The translations under genes and the position numbers were made by a program. The notes beneath the pieces are model-generated. The model searched no databases and was not told the origin of the DNA. It was given only the letters and a program-made list of their open reading frames with translations. This document shows positions 7,943 to 16,638 of a stretch of DNA of 64,000 bases, in pieces (position 1 is the first letter of the stretch; each line of letters opens with the position of its first letter). This DNA comes from a bacterium (GTDB lineage: Bacteria > Myxococcota > UBA727 > JAUIJE01), in the NCBI GenBank assembly GCA_030431455.1, contig JAUIJE010000002.1, positions 257,294-321,293 on the forward strand, in the 5' to 3' direction.

Positions 7943-8566
7943 CTAGCGTTTGTGCCCGCGGAGCACGGCGCGACCCGGCGCGTAGCTCTCGCGGGCCGGG
8001 GCGTCCACCTCGTGGGCGGTGCAGAGCTCGGTCCACGCCAGCAGGTCGGGCTGTTCCCCGGCGAGCAAAAACAACTCCGCCCCGGGCGCGAGACGGTCCA
8101 TCAACGGACCGTACTCGAGGCGCTCGGCGGACACCGTGGCCCGAGAGGTCACCCCCCCATCGAACAGCGCCAGCTGCTCGAAGCGCGCGTGGTGCACCTG
8201 CACGTTGTGAAGCCGCAACCCGCGCACCGCTTCCTGCAAGAACGAGCATCGCTTCCGCGCCGCGTCCACCAAGTGCACCTCGATGTCCGGCCACAGGCTC
8301 GCGAACGCCAAGCCAGGAAAGCCCGCGCCCGACCCGATGTCCCACACCCGGCGCGGCGGGTCGGTCCAACCGGCTGCGGCCAGCACACAGTCGGCGTAGT
8401 GCACCCGGGCAGCCTCGGCCGACGCCAAAACCGTGCTCAGGTTGTGTACCCGCCCCCACCGGTGCATGAGCTCGTGATGGGCGAAGAGGCGGTCTTCGAC
8501 CGGCTCTGGCACCGACACCAGAGCGCGCAACGACTCTTGGAAGATCGACCGGTCAGGGCTGGCCAC
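7943..8566 (-). CDS. rsmG: 16S rRNA (guanine527-N7)-methyltransferase RsmG
   Basis: A 207-residue SAM-dependent methyltransferase that modifies G527 of 16S rRNA. The SAM-binding motif DIGSGAGFPGLAFA and the downstream VHLVDAARKRCSFLQ are characteristic of RsmG (GidB). GTG 8566 is preferred over an upstream ATG at 8605 because GAGG lies seven bases before it; this leaves a 14-nt overlap with dtd and implies translational coupling. rsmG next to parAB is a classic origin-proximal arrangement. Confidence 0.94.
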   Translation of the reverse strand: MASPDRSIFQESLRALVSVPEPVEDRLFAHHELMHRWGRVHNLSTVLASAEAARVHYADCVLAAAGWTDPPRRVWDIGSGAGFPGLAFASLWPDIEVHLVDAARKRCSFLQEAVRGLRLHNVQVHHARFEQLALFDGGVTSRATVSAERLEYGPLMDRLAPGAELFLLAGEQPDLLAWTELCTAHEVDAPARESYAPGRAVLRGHKR

Positions 8567-9008
8567 GGCGTTTCCTCGAATCGAGCCAAATCGTGACCGG
8601 CCCATCGTTCACCAACGACACCTTCATGTCGGCGGCAAAGACCCCGGTCTCGGTGGGCACATGCTGGCCAAACCCGGCGACCACTTGGTCAAACATCGCC
8701 GCGGCCCCGACCGGTTCCATCGCCCGGCCAAAAGACGGCCGCGTCCCCTTGGTCACATCGCCCGCCAGCGTAAACTGGCTGACCGCGAGAATGCCCCCGC
8801 CGATGTCCGCCACCGACAAGTTCATCTTGCCGGCCTCGTCGGCGAACACCCGAAGGCCGGTCACCTTCTTCACCGTCCAGGCCACATCGCGGTCCTCGTC
8901 TCCCTCCACCGCGCACACCAAAGCGACAAGCCCCGCTCCCACCGCGCCCGTCACCACACCGTCCACCTCTACCATCGCCTCGGTCACCCGTTGCACCAAT
9001 GACAGCAC
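8553..9008 (-). CDS. dtd: D-aminoacyl-tRNA deacylase
   Basis: A 151-residue enzyme that hydrolyses D-aminoacyl-tRNAs and Gly-tRNA(Ala), a proofreading function after aminoacylation. It begins with LSLVQRVTEA, contains the catalytic-loop motif SQFTL, and ends with the Gly-cisPro-type motif NDGPVT (usually NSGPVT). GTG 9008 is chosen over an ATG at 9041 because GGAGGCAAGGA precedes it and the resulting N-terminus matches the family. It overlaps rsmG downstream. Confidence 0.93.
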   Translation of the reverse strand: MLSLVQRVTEAMVEVDGVVTGAVGAGLVALVCAVEGDEDRDVAWTVKKVTGLRVFADEAGKMNLSVADIGGGILAVSQFTLAGDVTKGTRPSFGRAMEPVGAAAMFDQVVAGFGQHVPTETGVFAADMKVSLVNDGPVTIWLDSRKRRGQP

Positions 9009-9056
9009 GCGTCCTTGCCTCCGCGAAGGCGCGCCGGTCACCCGGCGCGCCCCCTG

Positions 9057-9521
9057 CTATTTTTCGTTCGCTGCCGCACCGGCCGCGACCGGCGCCGGGG
9101 GGCAATCCTCAGAGCGGACCATGGCCTTGCGCCGCGACCGCCGCTTTTGCTTCGGCGCGACGTATACCATGGGCCGCATCCTTTCGAGCGTCTTCCGACC
9201 GATTCCCCGAATGTTCAACAACTGGGTCGGCCGGGTGAACCGGCGCCGGTTGCGGTAGGCCACAATCGACTCCGCGCGCTTTTTGCCGACACCCGGCAGC
9301 TTGCACAGCTCCTCGACGCTCGCCTCGTTGATGTCGATGCGCGAGGGCGCGCTCTCGTCCGAGGACCCCGCCTCCCCGGCCGCGGCAGGCGCGACCGGGG
9401 CCGGGGGATGGTCGGGCAGCGGACCCGCGAGCGCCCCGGCGGCCACCCACACCAAGAGCGTGGGAACAAACCAGGGAAGCGGATGCCGCCCCTCCGTGCG
9501 CGGACATCCCGGGACGGTCAT
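9057..9521 (-). CDS. ComEA-like helix-hairpin-helix protein
   Basis: A 154-residue protein with one N-terminal membrane segment (WFVPTLLVWVAAGALAG), a Pro/Ala linker, and a ComEA-type double helix-hairpin-helix domain (IDINEASVEELCKLPGVGKK, then LLNIRGIGRKTLERM). Such domains bind double-stranded DNA in the periplasm during natural transformation. The C-terminal tail is basic (PKQKRRSRRKAM). The start ATG overlaps the TGA stop of the upstream small gene (ATGA), so the two are translationally coupled. The other competence genes are not here, so a role in DNA uptake is an inference. Confidence 0.85.
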   Translation of the reverse strand: MTVPGCPRTEGRHPLPWFVPTLLVWVAAGALAGPLPDHPPAPVAPAAAGEAGSSDESAPSRIDINEASVEELCKLPGVGKKRAESIVAYRNRRRFTRPTQLLNIRGIGRKTLERMRPMVYVAPKQKRRSRRKAMVRSEDCPPAPVAAGAAANEK

Positions 9522-9775
9522 GCCGCGGCCCCTTCCGGCGCCGGACGCCACGGGTCGCGCATCTGGAGCTTCCCGTTGACGGGGACCGCGGCGAGGTCGA
9601 GCGAATAGGACCCGTCCCGGTTCTCAAACGCGATGCCGATCTTCGTCCAGAAGCTCTTGGTCTTTTGTCCCTGCTGATCGAACTTGTCCTCGACCATCCA
9701 CAGGAACTTGTACCCCCGCGCGCTCCGATCCCCGGCCACGGTCGACTCCAACTGCTCTTGTTTCATCTTGGCCAT
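9518..9775 (-). CDS. Small conserved-type protein, function unknown
   Basis: An 85-residue protein. ATG 9775 is chosen because AAGGAGG lies five bases upstream; two earlier in-frame ATGs lack a comparable site. The core (KSFWTKIGIAFENRDGSYSL, then LAAVPVNGKLQMRDP) resembles a family of small proteins widely annotated as hypothetical, often on mobile or plasmid DNA, but I cannot name a function. It is the first gene of a minus-strand cluster with the ComEA-like, dtd and rsmG genes, next to the candidate replication origin. Confidence 0.75.
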   Translation of the reverse strand: MAKMKQEQLESTVAGDRSARGYKFLWMVEDKFDQQGQKTKSFWTKIGIAFENRDGSYSLDLAAVPVNGKLQMRDPWRPAPEGAAA

Positions 9776-10381
9776 CAGGCCCTCCTTCATGTTCAGTTCA
9801 CCCCCTTCCATCTCAAGAGCCTTGCCAACCTCGAAAAACGGTCCCTATCTCACTGTTTTTATTCATCTTTCCGAAGAAACCGACCCGCCCCCGGGCCGCG
9901 GCGCAGATTGTTCGTCCCGCCACCAATCTCCGGCGAAAAAGCGCGTTCCGGATTCCCCGGACCCCGCAAAAAACATCCTACACCTGTGGAAAACGTCGCT
10001 ATGCACCAAAACAAACCGTTAAAAAACAGAGCCTTACCTCTCCACAACAAACCACAGCCCCCTGTGGAAGGCGCGGCTGGCGCCCGCTTCGCGCCATGAC
10101 CACGCCGCCCGCTGTGGAACAAGCTCGGGGCTTTGCCCCCACCCAATTGGGGAAAGCGGGCCGCGCCGTCCGTGTCCCCGACCTCTCCCGGCACCCCCCC
10201 ACCGGTTCTCCTCAGCCCCGCCATGCCCCGGGGCCGCGGCCCCGCCACGCCCGCGCCGATTTCCCCGATTTCCCCAGCCCTGATGATGGATGGATGAAAA
10301 TTAATTAACTCTCTTTCATTCTTCTGGGCCCGCCACATCAGCGCTTGATTGCCGCTTGGCACCTAGCTACAAACCGCCCGT
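9776..10381. other. oriC: Candidate chromosomal replication origin (oriC)
   Basis: A gene-free 600-bp segment between the divergent rsmG-side cluster and dnaN. It contains DnaA-box-like 9-mers: TTTTCCACA on the minus strand (9985-9993, one mismatch from TTATCCACA), CCTTCCACA minus (10063-10071), TGTTCCACA minus (10113-10121) and CTCTCCACA plus (10038-10046). AT-rich stretches occur at 9830-9885, 10000-10040 and 10296-10322 (ATTAATTAA), the last being a possible unwinding element. The location beside dnaN, parAB, parS and rsmG supports the call. dnaA itself is not in the window. Confidence 0.6.
10345..10373 (+). promoter_or_regulatory. Sigma-70-type promoter of dnaN, near-leaderless
   Basis: TTGATT (10345-10350), a 17-base spacer and TACAAA (10368-10373). 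Transcription would start one to three bases before ATG 10382. No Shine-Dalgarno sequence is present, which fits a leaderless message. Confidence 0.55.
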
Positions 10382-11554
10382 ATGGACTTTCGCATCTCTG
10401 TTCCCGAGCTGTCGCGCGCCCTGTCGATGATGCAGGGCATCGTGCAACGCAAGAACACGATGCCCATCTTGTCCAACATCCTGGTCGAGGCCGAGCGGGA
10501 CGCTGACGGCAACGGGCGCTTGATCCTGTCCGCCACCGACCTCGACGTGGGCATGCGCACGGTGCGGACCTGCGACGTCGAGGAGGCGGGCACGGTGACG
10601 GTCCCCGCCCGCGCGCTCGCCGACATGGTGCGGGTGCTCCCCGGTCCGGAAATGAGCGTGAAGAAGCTCGCCAACCAGCACGTCGAGGTCAAAAGCGGCC
10701 GGACCAACGCGCGGTTGATGGGGCTGTCCGCCGACGAGTACCCCAAGCTCCCCAACTATGAAGAGGTCACGTTCTACACCCTCGACGCCACGCTCTTTGC
10801 CGACATGGTCGACAAGACGTTGTACGCCTCGAGCACCGACGAGACCCGCTACAACCTCAACGGGGTGTTGTTCGAGCCTGCGCCCAAGCAGAGCGAGGAC
10901 CCCTCGATGCTGGTGATGGTCGCGACCGATGGCCACCGGCTGGTGCGCATCGATCGCCGCTTCGAGACCATCCCCGACGGCATCACCCTCGACGAAGGTT
11001 CGGTCATTCTGCCCCGCAAAGGCCTGGGCGAGCTCAAGCGTTTGCTCGACGTCGAGGACCCGGCCAAGGGCGGCACCGGCGAAGGCGACACCCTCGCCAT
11101 CGGGTTCAAAGAGAATCACGTCGTCGTCCGCCGGGGCAACACCACCCTGGGCATGCGGCTCATCGACGGGGCTTTCCCCGATTACAAGCAGGTCATCCCC
11201 ACCATCTCCGACAAGGTGGTGCGCATCGCCCGCGGCGACCTCGCGGAGAGCCTGAAGCGGGTGAGCGTGCTCGCCGCCGACAAGATGCAACCGGTCAAGC
11301 TATCCATCAAAGAAAATGAGCTGACCGTCGGCTGCAGCAACCCCGACGCGGGCGAAATCGTCGACGACGTGCCCGTCGAGTACGCGGGCGATGACATCGA
11401 GATCGCGTTCAATGCGCGCTACTTGAGCGACGCCCTCGCCTCCCTCGACGACCGGAACGTCCTGCTCAAGCTCACCGACAACCTCTCCCCCGGCCTGCTC
11501 GTGGGTGTCGATGAGACCCACCACCTGTGTGTGGTGATGCCGATGCGGCTCTGA
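10382..11554 (+). CDS. dnaN: DNA polymerase III sliding clamp (beta subunit)
   Basis: A 390-residue beta clamp that tethers DNA polymerase III to DNA and acts as a hub for clamp-binding proteins. It begins MDFRISVPELSRAL and ends with the hallmark VVMPMRL. Three clamp domains of about 125 residues can be followed, with conserved ATDGHRLVRID in the second and GAFPDYKQVIP further on. Length is slightly above the usual 366-378 residues because of an insertion near residues 225-240 (KGGTGEGD). It is the first plus-strand gene after the candidate origin and appears monocistronic. Confidence 0.97.
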   Translation: MDFRISVPELSRALSMMQGIVQRKNTMPILSNILVEAERDADGNGRLILSATDLDVGMRTVRTCDVEEAGTVTVPARALADMVRVLPGPEMSVKKLANQHVEVKSGRTNARLMGLSADEYPKLPNYEEVTFYTLDATLFADMVDKTLYASSTDETRYNLNGVLFEPAPKQSEDPSMLVMVATDGHRLVRIDRRFETIPDGITLDEGSVILPRKGLGELKRLLDVEDPAKGGTGEGDTLAIGFKENHVVVRRGNTTLGMRLIDGAFPDYKQVIPTISDKVVRIARGDLAESLKRVSVLAADKMQPVKLSIKENELTVGCSNPDAGEIVDDVPVEYAGDDIEIAFNARYLSDALASLDDRNVLLKLTDNLSPGLLVGVDETHHLCVVMPMRL

Positions 11555-11623
11555 CCGCCCGGCCTGTGACCGGGCCCGCGTCTCGCGCGGTGCCAGCCCG
11601 GGGCAAAGACGATACAAACCCCC

Positions 11624-12622
11624 ATGGGATTGTTGAAAGACGGCCAATGGGTCGACCAGTGGTACGAGCCTGACGATGACGGGGCGTTTGTTCGCCAAGA
11701 GAGCCAGTTCCGCCAGGGGGTGGGCGACGACGCGCATCCCCTCGAAGCGGACCGCTATCACCTGTATGTGAGCTACGCGTGTCCGTGGGCGCACCGCACG
11801 TTGATCCTACGGGCGCTCAAAGGCCTCACCGGCGCGGTCTCCCTCTCGGTGGTGCACCCGTTGATGCTCGACCACGGCTGGACCTTCGACGACAGCGACG
11901 ACAAAGTGCAGCCCGACCCCGGCGGTGCCCGGTACCTGTACGAGGTCTACCAACGCGCCGACCCCGCGGTGACCACCCGGGTCACGGTCCCCGTGCTGTG
12001 GGACAAGAAGAACAATCACATTGTCAACAATGAGTCTGCGGACATCATTCGGCTGTTCAGCGATGCGTTCTCCGTCCTGTCCGACGACGAGGACAAAGCC
12101 CGCATCGACTTTTACCCCCTTGCCCACCGCGCCGCCGTCGACGGCTGGAACGACCGCATCTACCCCGACGTGAACAACGGGGTGTACAAATGTGGATTCG
12201 CCACCACCCAAAAGGCGTACAGCGAGGCGTTCGCGGCGTTGTTCTCCACCCTGGATGACGTCGACGCCCACCTCGCCGACCACCGCTACCTCGCGGGCCC
12301 GGTGTTGACCGAAGCGGATTGGCGGCTCTTCACCACCTTGATTCGTTTCGACGCGGTCTACCTGACCCACTTCAAGTGCAACCGCCAGCGGCTCGAGGCG
12401 TACCCGCACCTGTCGGGCTACCTGCGCGAGCTCTACCAATGGCCGGGCGTCGCCGAGACGGTGCATTTTGACCACATCAAGGGCCACTATTTCCGCAGCC
12501 ACAAGATGATCAACCCGCACCAAATCGTGCCCGACGGGCCCGCCCTCGACCTGACGTCCGCGCCCGGCCGCGACCACCTCGATCGGACCGGCGACGGGCT
12601 CGTGCGCCGGGGCGGCTCATGA
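11624..12622 (+). CDS. Glutathionyl-hydroquinone reductase (YqjG/ECM4-type GST)
   Basis: A 332-residue Xi-class glutathione transferase. The catalytic motif CPWAHR (Cys53) and the downstream PVLWDKKNNHIVNNESADI, where the glutathione-binding VxNESxxI loop lies, are diagnostic. These enzymes reduce glutathionyl-hydroquinones from quinone detoxification. ATG 11624 is five bases after a TACAAA box and lacks a Shine-Dalgarno sequence. Its stop overlaps the start of the following hydrolase by four bases. At 12019-12032 the coding DNA contains the inverted repeat CATTGT-CA-ACAATG in unusual codons. Confidence 0.92.
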   Translation: MGLLKDGQWVDQWYEPDDDGAFVRQESQFRQGVGDDAHPLEADRYHLYVSYACPWAHRTLILRALKGLTGAVSLSVVHPLMLDHGWTFDDSDDKVQPDPGGARYLYEVYQRADPAVTTRVTVPVLWDKKNNHIVNNESADIIRLFSDAFSVLSDDEDKARIDFYPLAHRAAVDGWNDRIYPDVNNGVYKCGFATTQKAYSEAFAALFSTLDDVDAHLADHRYLAGPVLTEADWRLFTTLIRFDAVYLTHFKCNRQRLEAYPHLSGYLRELYQWPGVAETVHFDHIKGHYFRSHKMINPHQIVPDGPALDLTSAPGRDHLDRTGDGLVRRGGS

Positions 12623-13680
12623 CCACCTTTCGCGGTCTCGTCCGCGGGCTGTGCGCTTTTGGGATCGCGCTGTCGGCTTGGCCGGCCCAAGCGACGCCGG
12701 TCGGGGTCACGACCCACATCGCCGACGACGAGGGGCGGGACCGCCACATTCGGTACGAGCTGTTCTACCCCGCGGCGGCGGGGGCGCGGACCGACGACGA
12801 GACCCACACCTGGGTCTTCACCCGGACGGTGGCCCGCGACGCCGACCTGGAGGCCGGCCCGCCGCGCCGGCCTTTGGTGTTGCTGTCGCACGGGCACGGC
12901 GGCACGCGGTTCGACCTTGCCTGGCTGGCCGAAACCCTCGTCGACCAGGGCTACCTCGTCGCCTCGGTCGAGCACCCCAAAATGAACTACTACGAGTCGC
13001 CCACCATCGAGGCCCTCCAAGTCTGGAACCGCCCCCAAGACCTCACCGCGGTGCTCGACCACCTCGCCGACGATGCCGCGTGGTCCTCGCGCATCGATTG
13101 GGCGCGCATCGGCGCGGCCGGCCACAGCGTCGGGGGCTACACCGTGCTCGCCGCCGCCGGCGCCCGCTACAACTTCCACAACGCCCGGCGCGGCTGCGCC
13201 CGCCACGTCGACGACCCCACGTGCCAGGCGGTCAAGGGGTTCGACTTTTCACAAATCGACTACACCCACTCCCGCGACGACTACAGCGACCCCCGCATCC
13301 GGGCGGTGATCGCGTTTGCTCCCGCGGTGGGCGAAGCCGCCGACCCGCCCTCGGCCCGGTCCGTCGCGATTCCGGTCATGGTCGTGGGCTCGGTTCGAGA
13401 CAAACTGGCTCTGTACGAGACGCATGCCCAACGGTGGGCGTCGCTCATTGGTGCCGAGCTGGTTCGCCTCGACGAGGGCAACCACTACACCTACGTGACC
13501 CCGTGCAACTGGCTGGGCCGGCTCATCGACGTACCCGCGTGCCGGTCCAATCCCGGGCTGGACAAGAGGGCGGCCCAGGCCCACCTGAGCGCTGTCTCAG
13601 TTCGGTTCTTTTCTCGACACTTGTCGAACAAAAGCGATCTCAAAACTGCTAGGGTCGTGCCACGGGGGGAGAGGACGTAA
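12619..13680 (+). CDS. Exported alpha/beta hydrolase (dienelactone/PAF-acetylhydrolase-like)
   Basis: A 353-residue protein with an N-terminal signal peptide (about residues 1-25, ending AQA). The fold is an alpha/beta hydrolase: oxyanion-type HGHGG (91-95), nucleophile elbow GHSVGG with Ser170, and a late EGNHYTYVTP supplying the likely catalytic His. A Cys-rich insertion (GCARHVDDPTC) may form a disulphide, consistent with export. It resembles predicted dienelactone hydrolases or platelet-activating-factor acetylhydrolases, but the substrate is unknown. ATG overlaps the GST stop by four bases (ATGA), so the two genes are co-translated. Confidence 0.88.
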   Translation: MTTFRGLVRGLCAFGIALSAWPAQATPVGVTTHIADDEGRDRHIRYELFYPAAAGARTDDETHTWVFTRTVARDADLEAGPPRRPLVLLSHGHGGTRFDLAWLAETLVDQGYLVASVEHPKMNYYESPTIEALQVWNRPQDLTAVLDHLADDAAWSSRIDWARIGAAGHSVGGYTVLAAAGARYNFHNARRGCARHVDDPTCQAVKGFDFSQIDYTHSRDDYSDPRIRAVIAFAPAVGEAADPPSARSVAIPVMVVGSVRDKLALYETHAQRWASLIGAELVRLDEGNHYTYVTPCNWLGRLIDVPACRSNPGLDKRAAQAHLSAVSVRFFSRHLSNKSDLKTARVVPRGERT

Positions 13681-13688
13681 GCGAAGTT

Positions 13689-14285
13689 ATGGCGCGTTGG
13701 ACCCAAAAAGAACGGACACTGCTGAGTACTCACCAAGTCGCGAATCTCCTGCAAGTTGACCCCACGTCCATCATCAACTGGATCAAAAGTGGTTTGCTCA
13801 AGGCGCAGAAGACGCCCGGCGGTCACCGCCGCATCCACACCACCGCGTTGATCGAGTTCCTCGAGGAACACCAGATGGACGTGCCGGTCGAGCTGCGGCT
13901 GGGCCGGCGTCGCATGATGTGGATCGACGACGACGAGAAGTATCTCAAAAGCATCGCGCGTGGTTTGAAGCGGCAAGCCCCCAATGTGGACGGGCAGTTC
14001 TACGACAACGGCATTGACGCGCTGAGCCAGATTGGTTTTTTTAAGCCACACTTGCTCGTGCTCGACATCAAGATGCCCGGCATCGACGGTTTTGAGGTGC
14101 TCGAGCGGCTCAAGGCCAGTGACCTGACCAAAGACATCAAAATCATCGTCGTCAGCGGCAGCGCCGACCCCGACCAGCGCGCCCGCGCGATGAAGCTCGG
14201 GGCGCGCGCCTATCTGGTGAAGCCGGTGGAGCTGGGCATGGTCCTGAAAGAGCTCGGCATCGAGATGGCGATGGCCGCGGCCTGA
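13689..14285 (+). CDS. Helix-turn-helix plus receiver-domain regulator (inverted architecture)
   Basis: A 198-residue protein. Residues of about 10-60 form a MerR/excisionase-like winged helix (STHQVANLLQVDPTSIINWI, KTPGGHRRIHTTAL). Residues of about 75-195 form a CheY-like receiver: acidic pocket IDDDEK, phospho-acceptor Asp in VLDIKMPGIDG, switch Ser/Thr in IIVVSGSA, and Lys in YLVKPVEL. DNA-binding before receiver is the reverse of ordinary response regulators. No partner histidine kinase is adjacent. It starts nine bases after the hydrolase stop; there is no strong Shine-Dalgarno sequence. Confidence 0.88.
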   Translation: MARWTQKERTLLSTHQVANLLQVDPTSIINWIKSGLLKAQKTPGGHRRIHTTALIEFLEEHQMDVPVELRLGRRRMMWIDDDEKYLKSIARGLKRQAPNVDGQFYDNGIDALSQIGFFKPHLLVLDIKMPGIDGFEVLERLKASDLTKDIKIIVVSGSADPDQRARAMKLGARAYLVKPVELGMVLKELGIEMAMAAA

Positions 14286-14342
14286 CAAACGCCCGGCGGC
14301 CTCGGCGGCGCCGCATCTGGTGGACAAGGGGAGCGCGGGCCT

Positions 14343-14957
14343 TTGGCAATGCCATTGCTTGGCCCGAACACGCTCGCTCGGGTGGTGCCCGGTCGACCCC
14401 GCTTGCCCCCGCGGCGCGATTCTGTAGAACAATCTTCTGTGGGGCGTCGCAACAGCCGTGACCTGGTCTTGGCCACCGCCCGCGAGCTCTGGCTTGCGGA
14501 CGAGGACGTACACATCGCGACCCTCGTCGAGCAAAGCGGGGTCTCGGTCGGTTCGGTCTATCACCACTTTGGGGACAAGCCGGGCATCTTGGCCGCGCTG
14601 CGGCAGGACGCCATCGATCACTACGTGGCCGGCCTGCGCGCGGCCCTGACCTTTGCCCTGTCGCGCAAGCGCGACGGCACCATCCGCCGCGGCAAGCGCG
14701 GCCACCGCGCTTTTGTGGAGTGTGCGATCCGCCAGCACCACCAGTTCGCCCTCGAAGCCCCCGCTCACCTGCGGGTGCTCAAGCGGGTGTGGCCGTTTGC
14801 GTTGCTGCCCGACATCGAAGAGTTCGTGCCCCGTGACGTGGCGAGCCCGGCGGGGTTCGTGGCCATGTTGTTCGGCGCGCTGTTCGCCCTCGAGGTCACG
14901 TCCCCCGACGAGACGTCGTTGCGGTTTGTCGAAGCCGCGCTCGCCCCGCCGCCCTGA
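14343..14957 (+). CDS. TetR/AcrR-family transcriptional regulator
   Basis: A 204-residue protein. The TetR-type DNA-binding domain is clear (RDLVLATARELW, then HIATLVEQSGVSVGSVYHHFGDKPGILAAL), followed by a helical ligand-binding domain. The start is uncertain: TTG 14343 has AAGGGGAG nine bases upstream, ATG 14349 is in frame, and a GTG at 14439 would give a more typical short N-terminus. A CAATG-C-CATTG palindrome (14347-14357) overlaps the putative start and might be an operator. The target is unknown. Confidence 0.82.
   Translation: MAMPLLGPNTLARVVPGRPRLPPRRDSVEQSSVGRRNSRDLVLATARELWLADEDVHIATLVEQSGVSVGSVYHHFGDKPGILAALRQDAIDHYVAGLRAALTFALSRKRDGTIRRGKRGHRAFVECAIRQHHQFALEAPAHLRVLKRVWPFALLPDIEEFVPRDVASPAGFVAMLFGALFALEVTSPDETSLRFVEAALAPPP
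14347..14357. repeat. CAATG-C-CATTG palindrome
   Basis: One of several inverted CAATG/CATTG pairs with a one-base spacer in this window. It sits at the likely start of the TetR gene. Confidence 0.5.
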
Positions 14958-15024
14958 CCACGGGCGAGGTCGCCGGGTCCGTTGCGCCGGTTCGTTGCGC
15001 CTCCGCGCCGCTTCTCGCCGCCGT

Positions 15025-16470
15025 CTACTCGGTGCACTCTTCGGCGGAGGCGGCGGCGAAGAACACGCGCACCTGCTGGCCCGCGCCCGGCACCGCGTCC
15101 CCGTAGAAACGGATCGTGGTCGGGGCTTGGTATTGCCAGCCGCTCAGCCCTTCGGCTTCGGGATCGCCCACGTCGTCGTCGATGCGCACCGGTTGGGTCG
15201 TGGTCCCGGCCGACTCGACCTCGACGCGGATGAGCAACGGGGACGCGGGGGCTTCGCCCAGGCTCACCACATCGGCGATGGACGCGAGCTTGGCGATGTC
15301 GAGCATGGTCTGTTGGTAGCTGTCTTTGCAGATGCTGTCGGTGCGCACGACGCTGGCGTCAAACCCGGCGGCCAATTGGTAATAGCGCTCCCCGGCGTCG
15401 GCGATGCAACACGCGCTCGGGTCCAGGCCAAAACAGTCGCTGGCCGGGCTGGTGAGCACGAACGGTCCGCCCTGTCCCCGCGGCGCGGTGCACATGGTGT
15501 CGGGACCGCCGGCGGCATCGATGCGGCAGTCGGCGGCGGCGTAGCGGACGGGGTCGCTGTCCGCGACCGGCTCGCCCCCCGCGATGACCGCGACCCGGAC
15601 GCGGCCCTCTTTGACCTGTTGCAGGGCCGCGACGTAGTCGTCGACGGGGGTGAGCTGGTCTTTGTTGGCGTAACAGGCGGTGGCGTTGTCGCCCCAGGTC
15701 TGGTTGAGGGTGTCGCCAAAGCCATCGCAGGTGTCGGTGGTGGTCTCGTCGCCGAACGCCCCCGTGGCGGGGTGGCTGCAGTCGTCCTCGTCGGTGAGGT
15801 AGATGACGACGAGGGCCGCGTCGTCCCGCAAGAAGTCGTCGCGGTCGGTGCGGCATTCGTCGTGGGGGGTGTCGGCGTCGATGAAGGCTTGGGTGGCGTC
15901 GAGGCCGCGCTCGATGGCGCTGCCGTAGGTTTTGACCCCGGCCAAAATCGCGGCGAACTTGTCGTCGAGGTCGGCGTCGCCGCGTTGGAGATATTTCCGT
16001 TCGGCGTCGGCGGGGGCTTGCAGGCAGCCGCGCTGCGGCCGCCGTCCCCAGTCGGGCTCGACCCCCTCGCAGGCGCGTTCGGCCTTGCCCGCTTGGAGGG
16101 TGCGGTTGTCGCACAGGCCGACGTCGGTGGTGATGACCCCGAGCCGGAAGTCGAGGTCAAACGCGTAGAGCGCCTGCACAAAGCCGCAGCCCGCGAGCAT
16201 CTCGTCGGTGACGTCGGCGGGGCTCGGCGGGTCGTTGACGTCGATGGCGCAGCCATCGAGGAAGAAGTTGTTGCGGAGGTTGGCCTGCTCCTCACACATG
16301 GACGCGCTGTTGTCGACGACGATGAGGATGTCTGATTTGTTGGTGACCGGCACCGGGGCCACCGCCACGGTCTGGCTGGAGCACGGGTCGATGACTTGGA
16401 AGACGTGTTCGTTGGGACAGCCGCCGGCGCACACCAGCGCAGCGAGGGCGAGGACAACAGGACGAGTCAC
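15025..16470 (-). CDS. VWA-domain lipoprotein
   Basis: A 481-residue lipoprotein with lipobox Cys at residue 18 (LVCAGGC). A von Willebrand factor A domain follows, with the MIDAS motif DNSAS (Asp53, Ser55, Ser57) and a second metal-site region near IYLTDEDDCS. Many paired cysteines indicate an extracytoplasmic protein. VWA lipoproteins of this kind are common in Myxococcota and mediate adhesion or protein-protein contact; the ligand is unknown. GTG 16470 is chosen because CGGAG lies five bases upstream and it directly precedes the signal peptide. The gene is convergent with the TetR gene and divergent from rplU. Confidence 0.88.
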   Translation of the reverse strand: MTRPVVLALAALVCAGGCPNEHVFQVIDPCSSQTVAVAPVPVTNKSDILIVVDNSASMCEEQANLRNNFFLDGCAIDVNDPPSPADVTDEMLAGCGFVQALYAFDLDFRLGVITTDVGLCDNRTLQAGKAERACEGVEPDWGRRPQRGCLQAPADAERKYLQRGDADLDDKFAAILAGVKTYGSAIERGLDATQAFIDADTPHDECRTDRDDFLRDDAALVVIYLTDEDDCSHPATGAFGDETTTDTCDGFGDTLNQTWGDNATACYANKDQLTPVDDYVAALQQVKEGRVRVAVIAGGEPVADSDPVRYAAADCRIDAAGGPDTMCTAPRGQGGPFVLTSPASDCFGLDPSACCIADAGERYYQLAAGFDASVVRTDSICKDSYQQTMLDIAKLASIADVVSLGEAPASPLLIRVEVESAGTTTQPVRIDDDVGDPEAEGLSGWQYQAPTTIRFYGDAVPGAGQQVRVFFAAASAEECTE

Positions 16471-16638
16471 GGGCGCTCCGGAAAAGGGGTCCAGACCAGG
16501 CTCTATTCGACTCTTTTTCGGGCCGGATCGCAAACCACCGTCTTGACAACCTACACCAAACCACCTTCGATGGCCGCTTGCTGCGCGCCGAGCCCCGATC
16601 CGATCGGCTGCTTTGTGCGCCCTGAAAGCGAGGAAGAC

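Noticed and set aside
7020-7943. Several overlapping frames between parA and rsmG
   Set aside because: They read through parS palindromes and repeats (for example FHVEH and VPRGT from parS), have no ribosome-binding sites and no family match.
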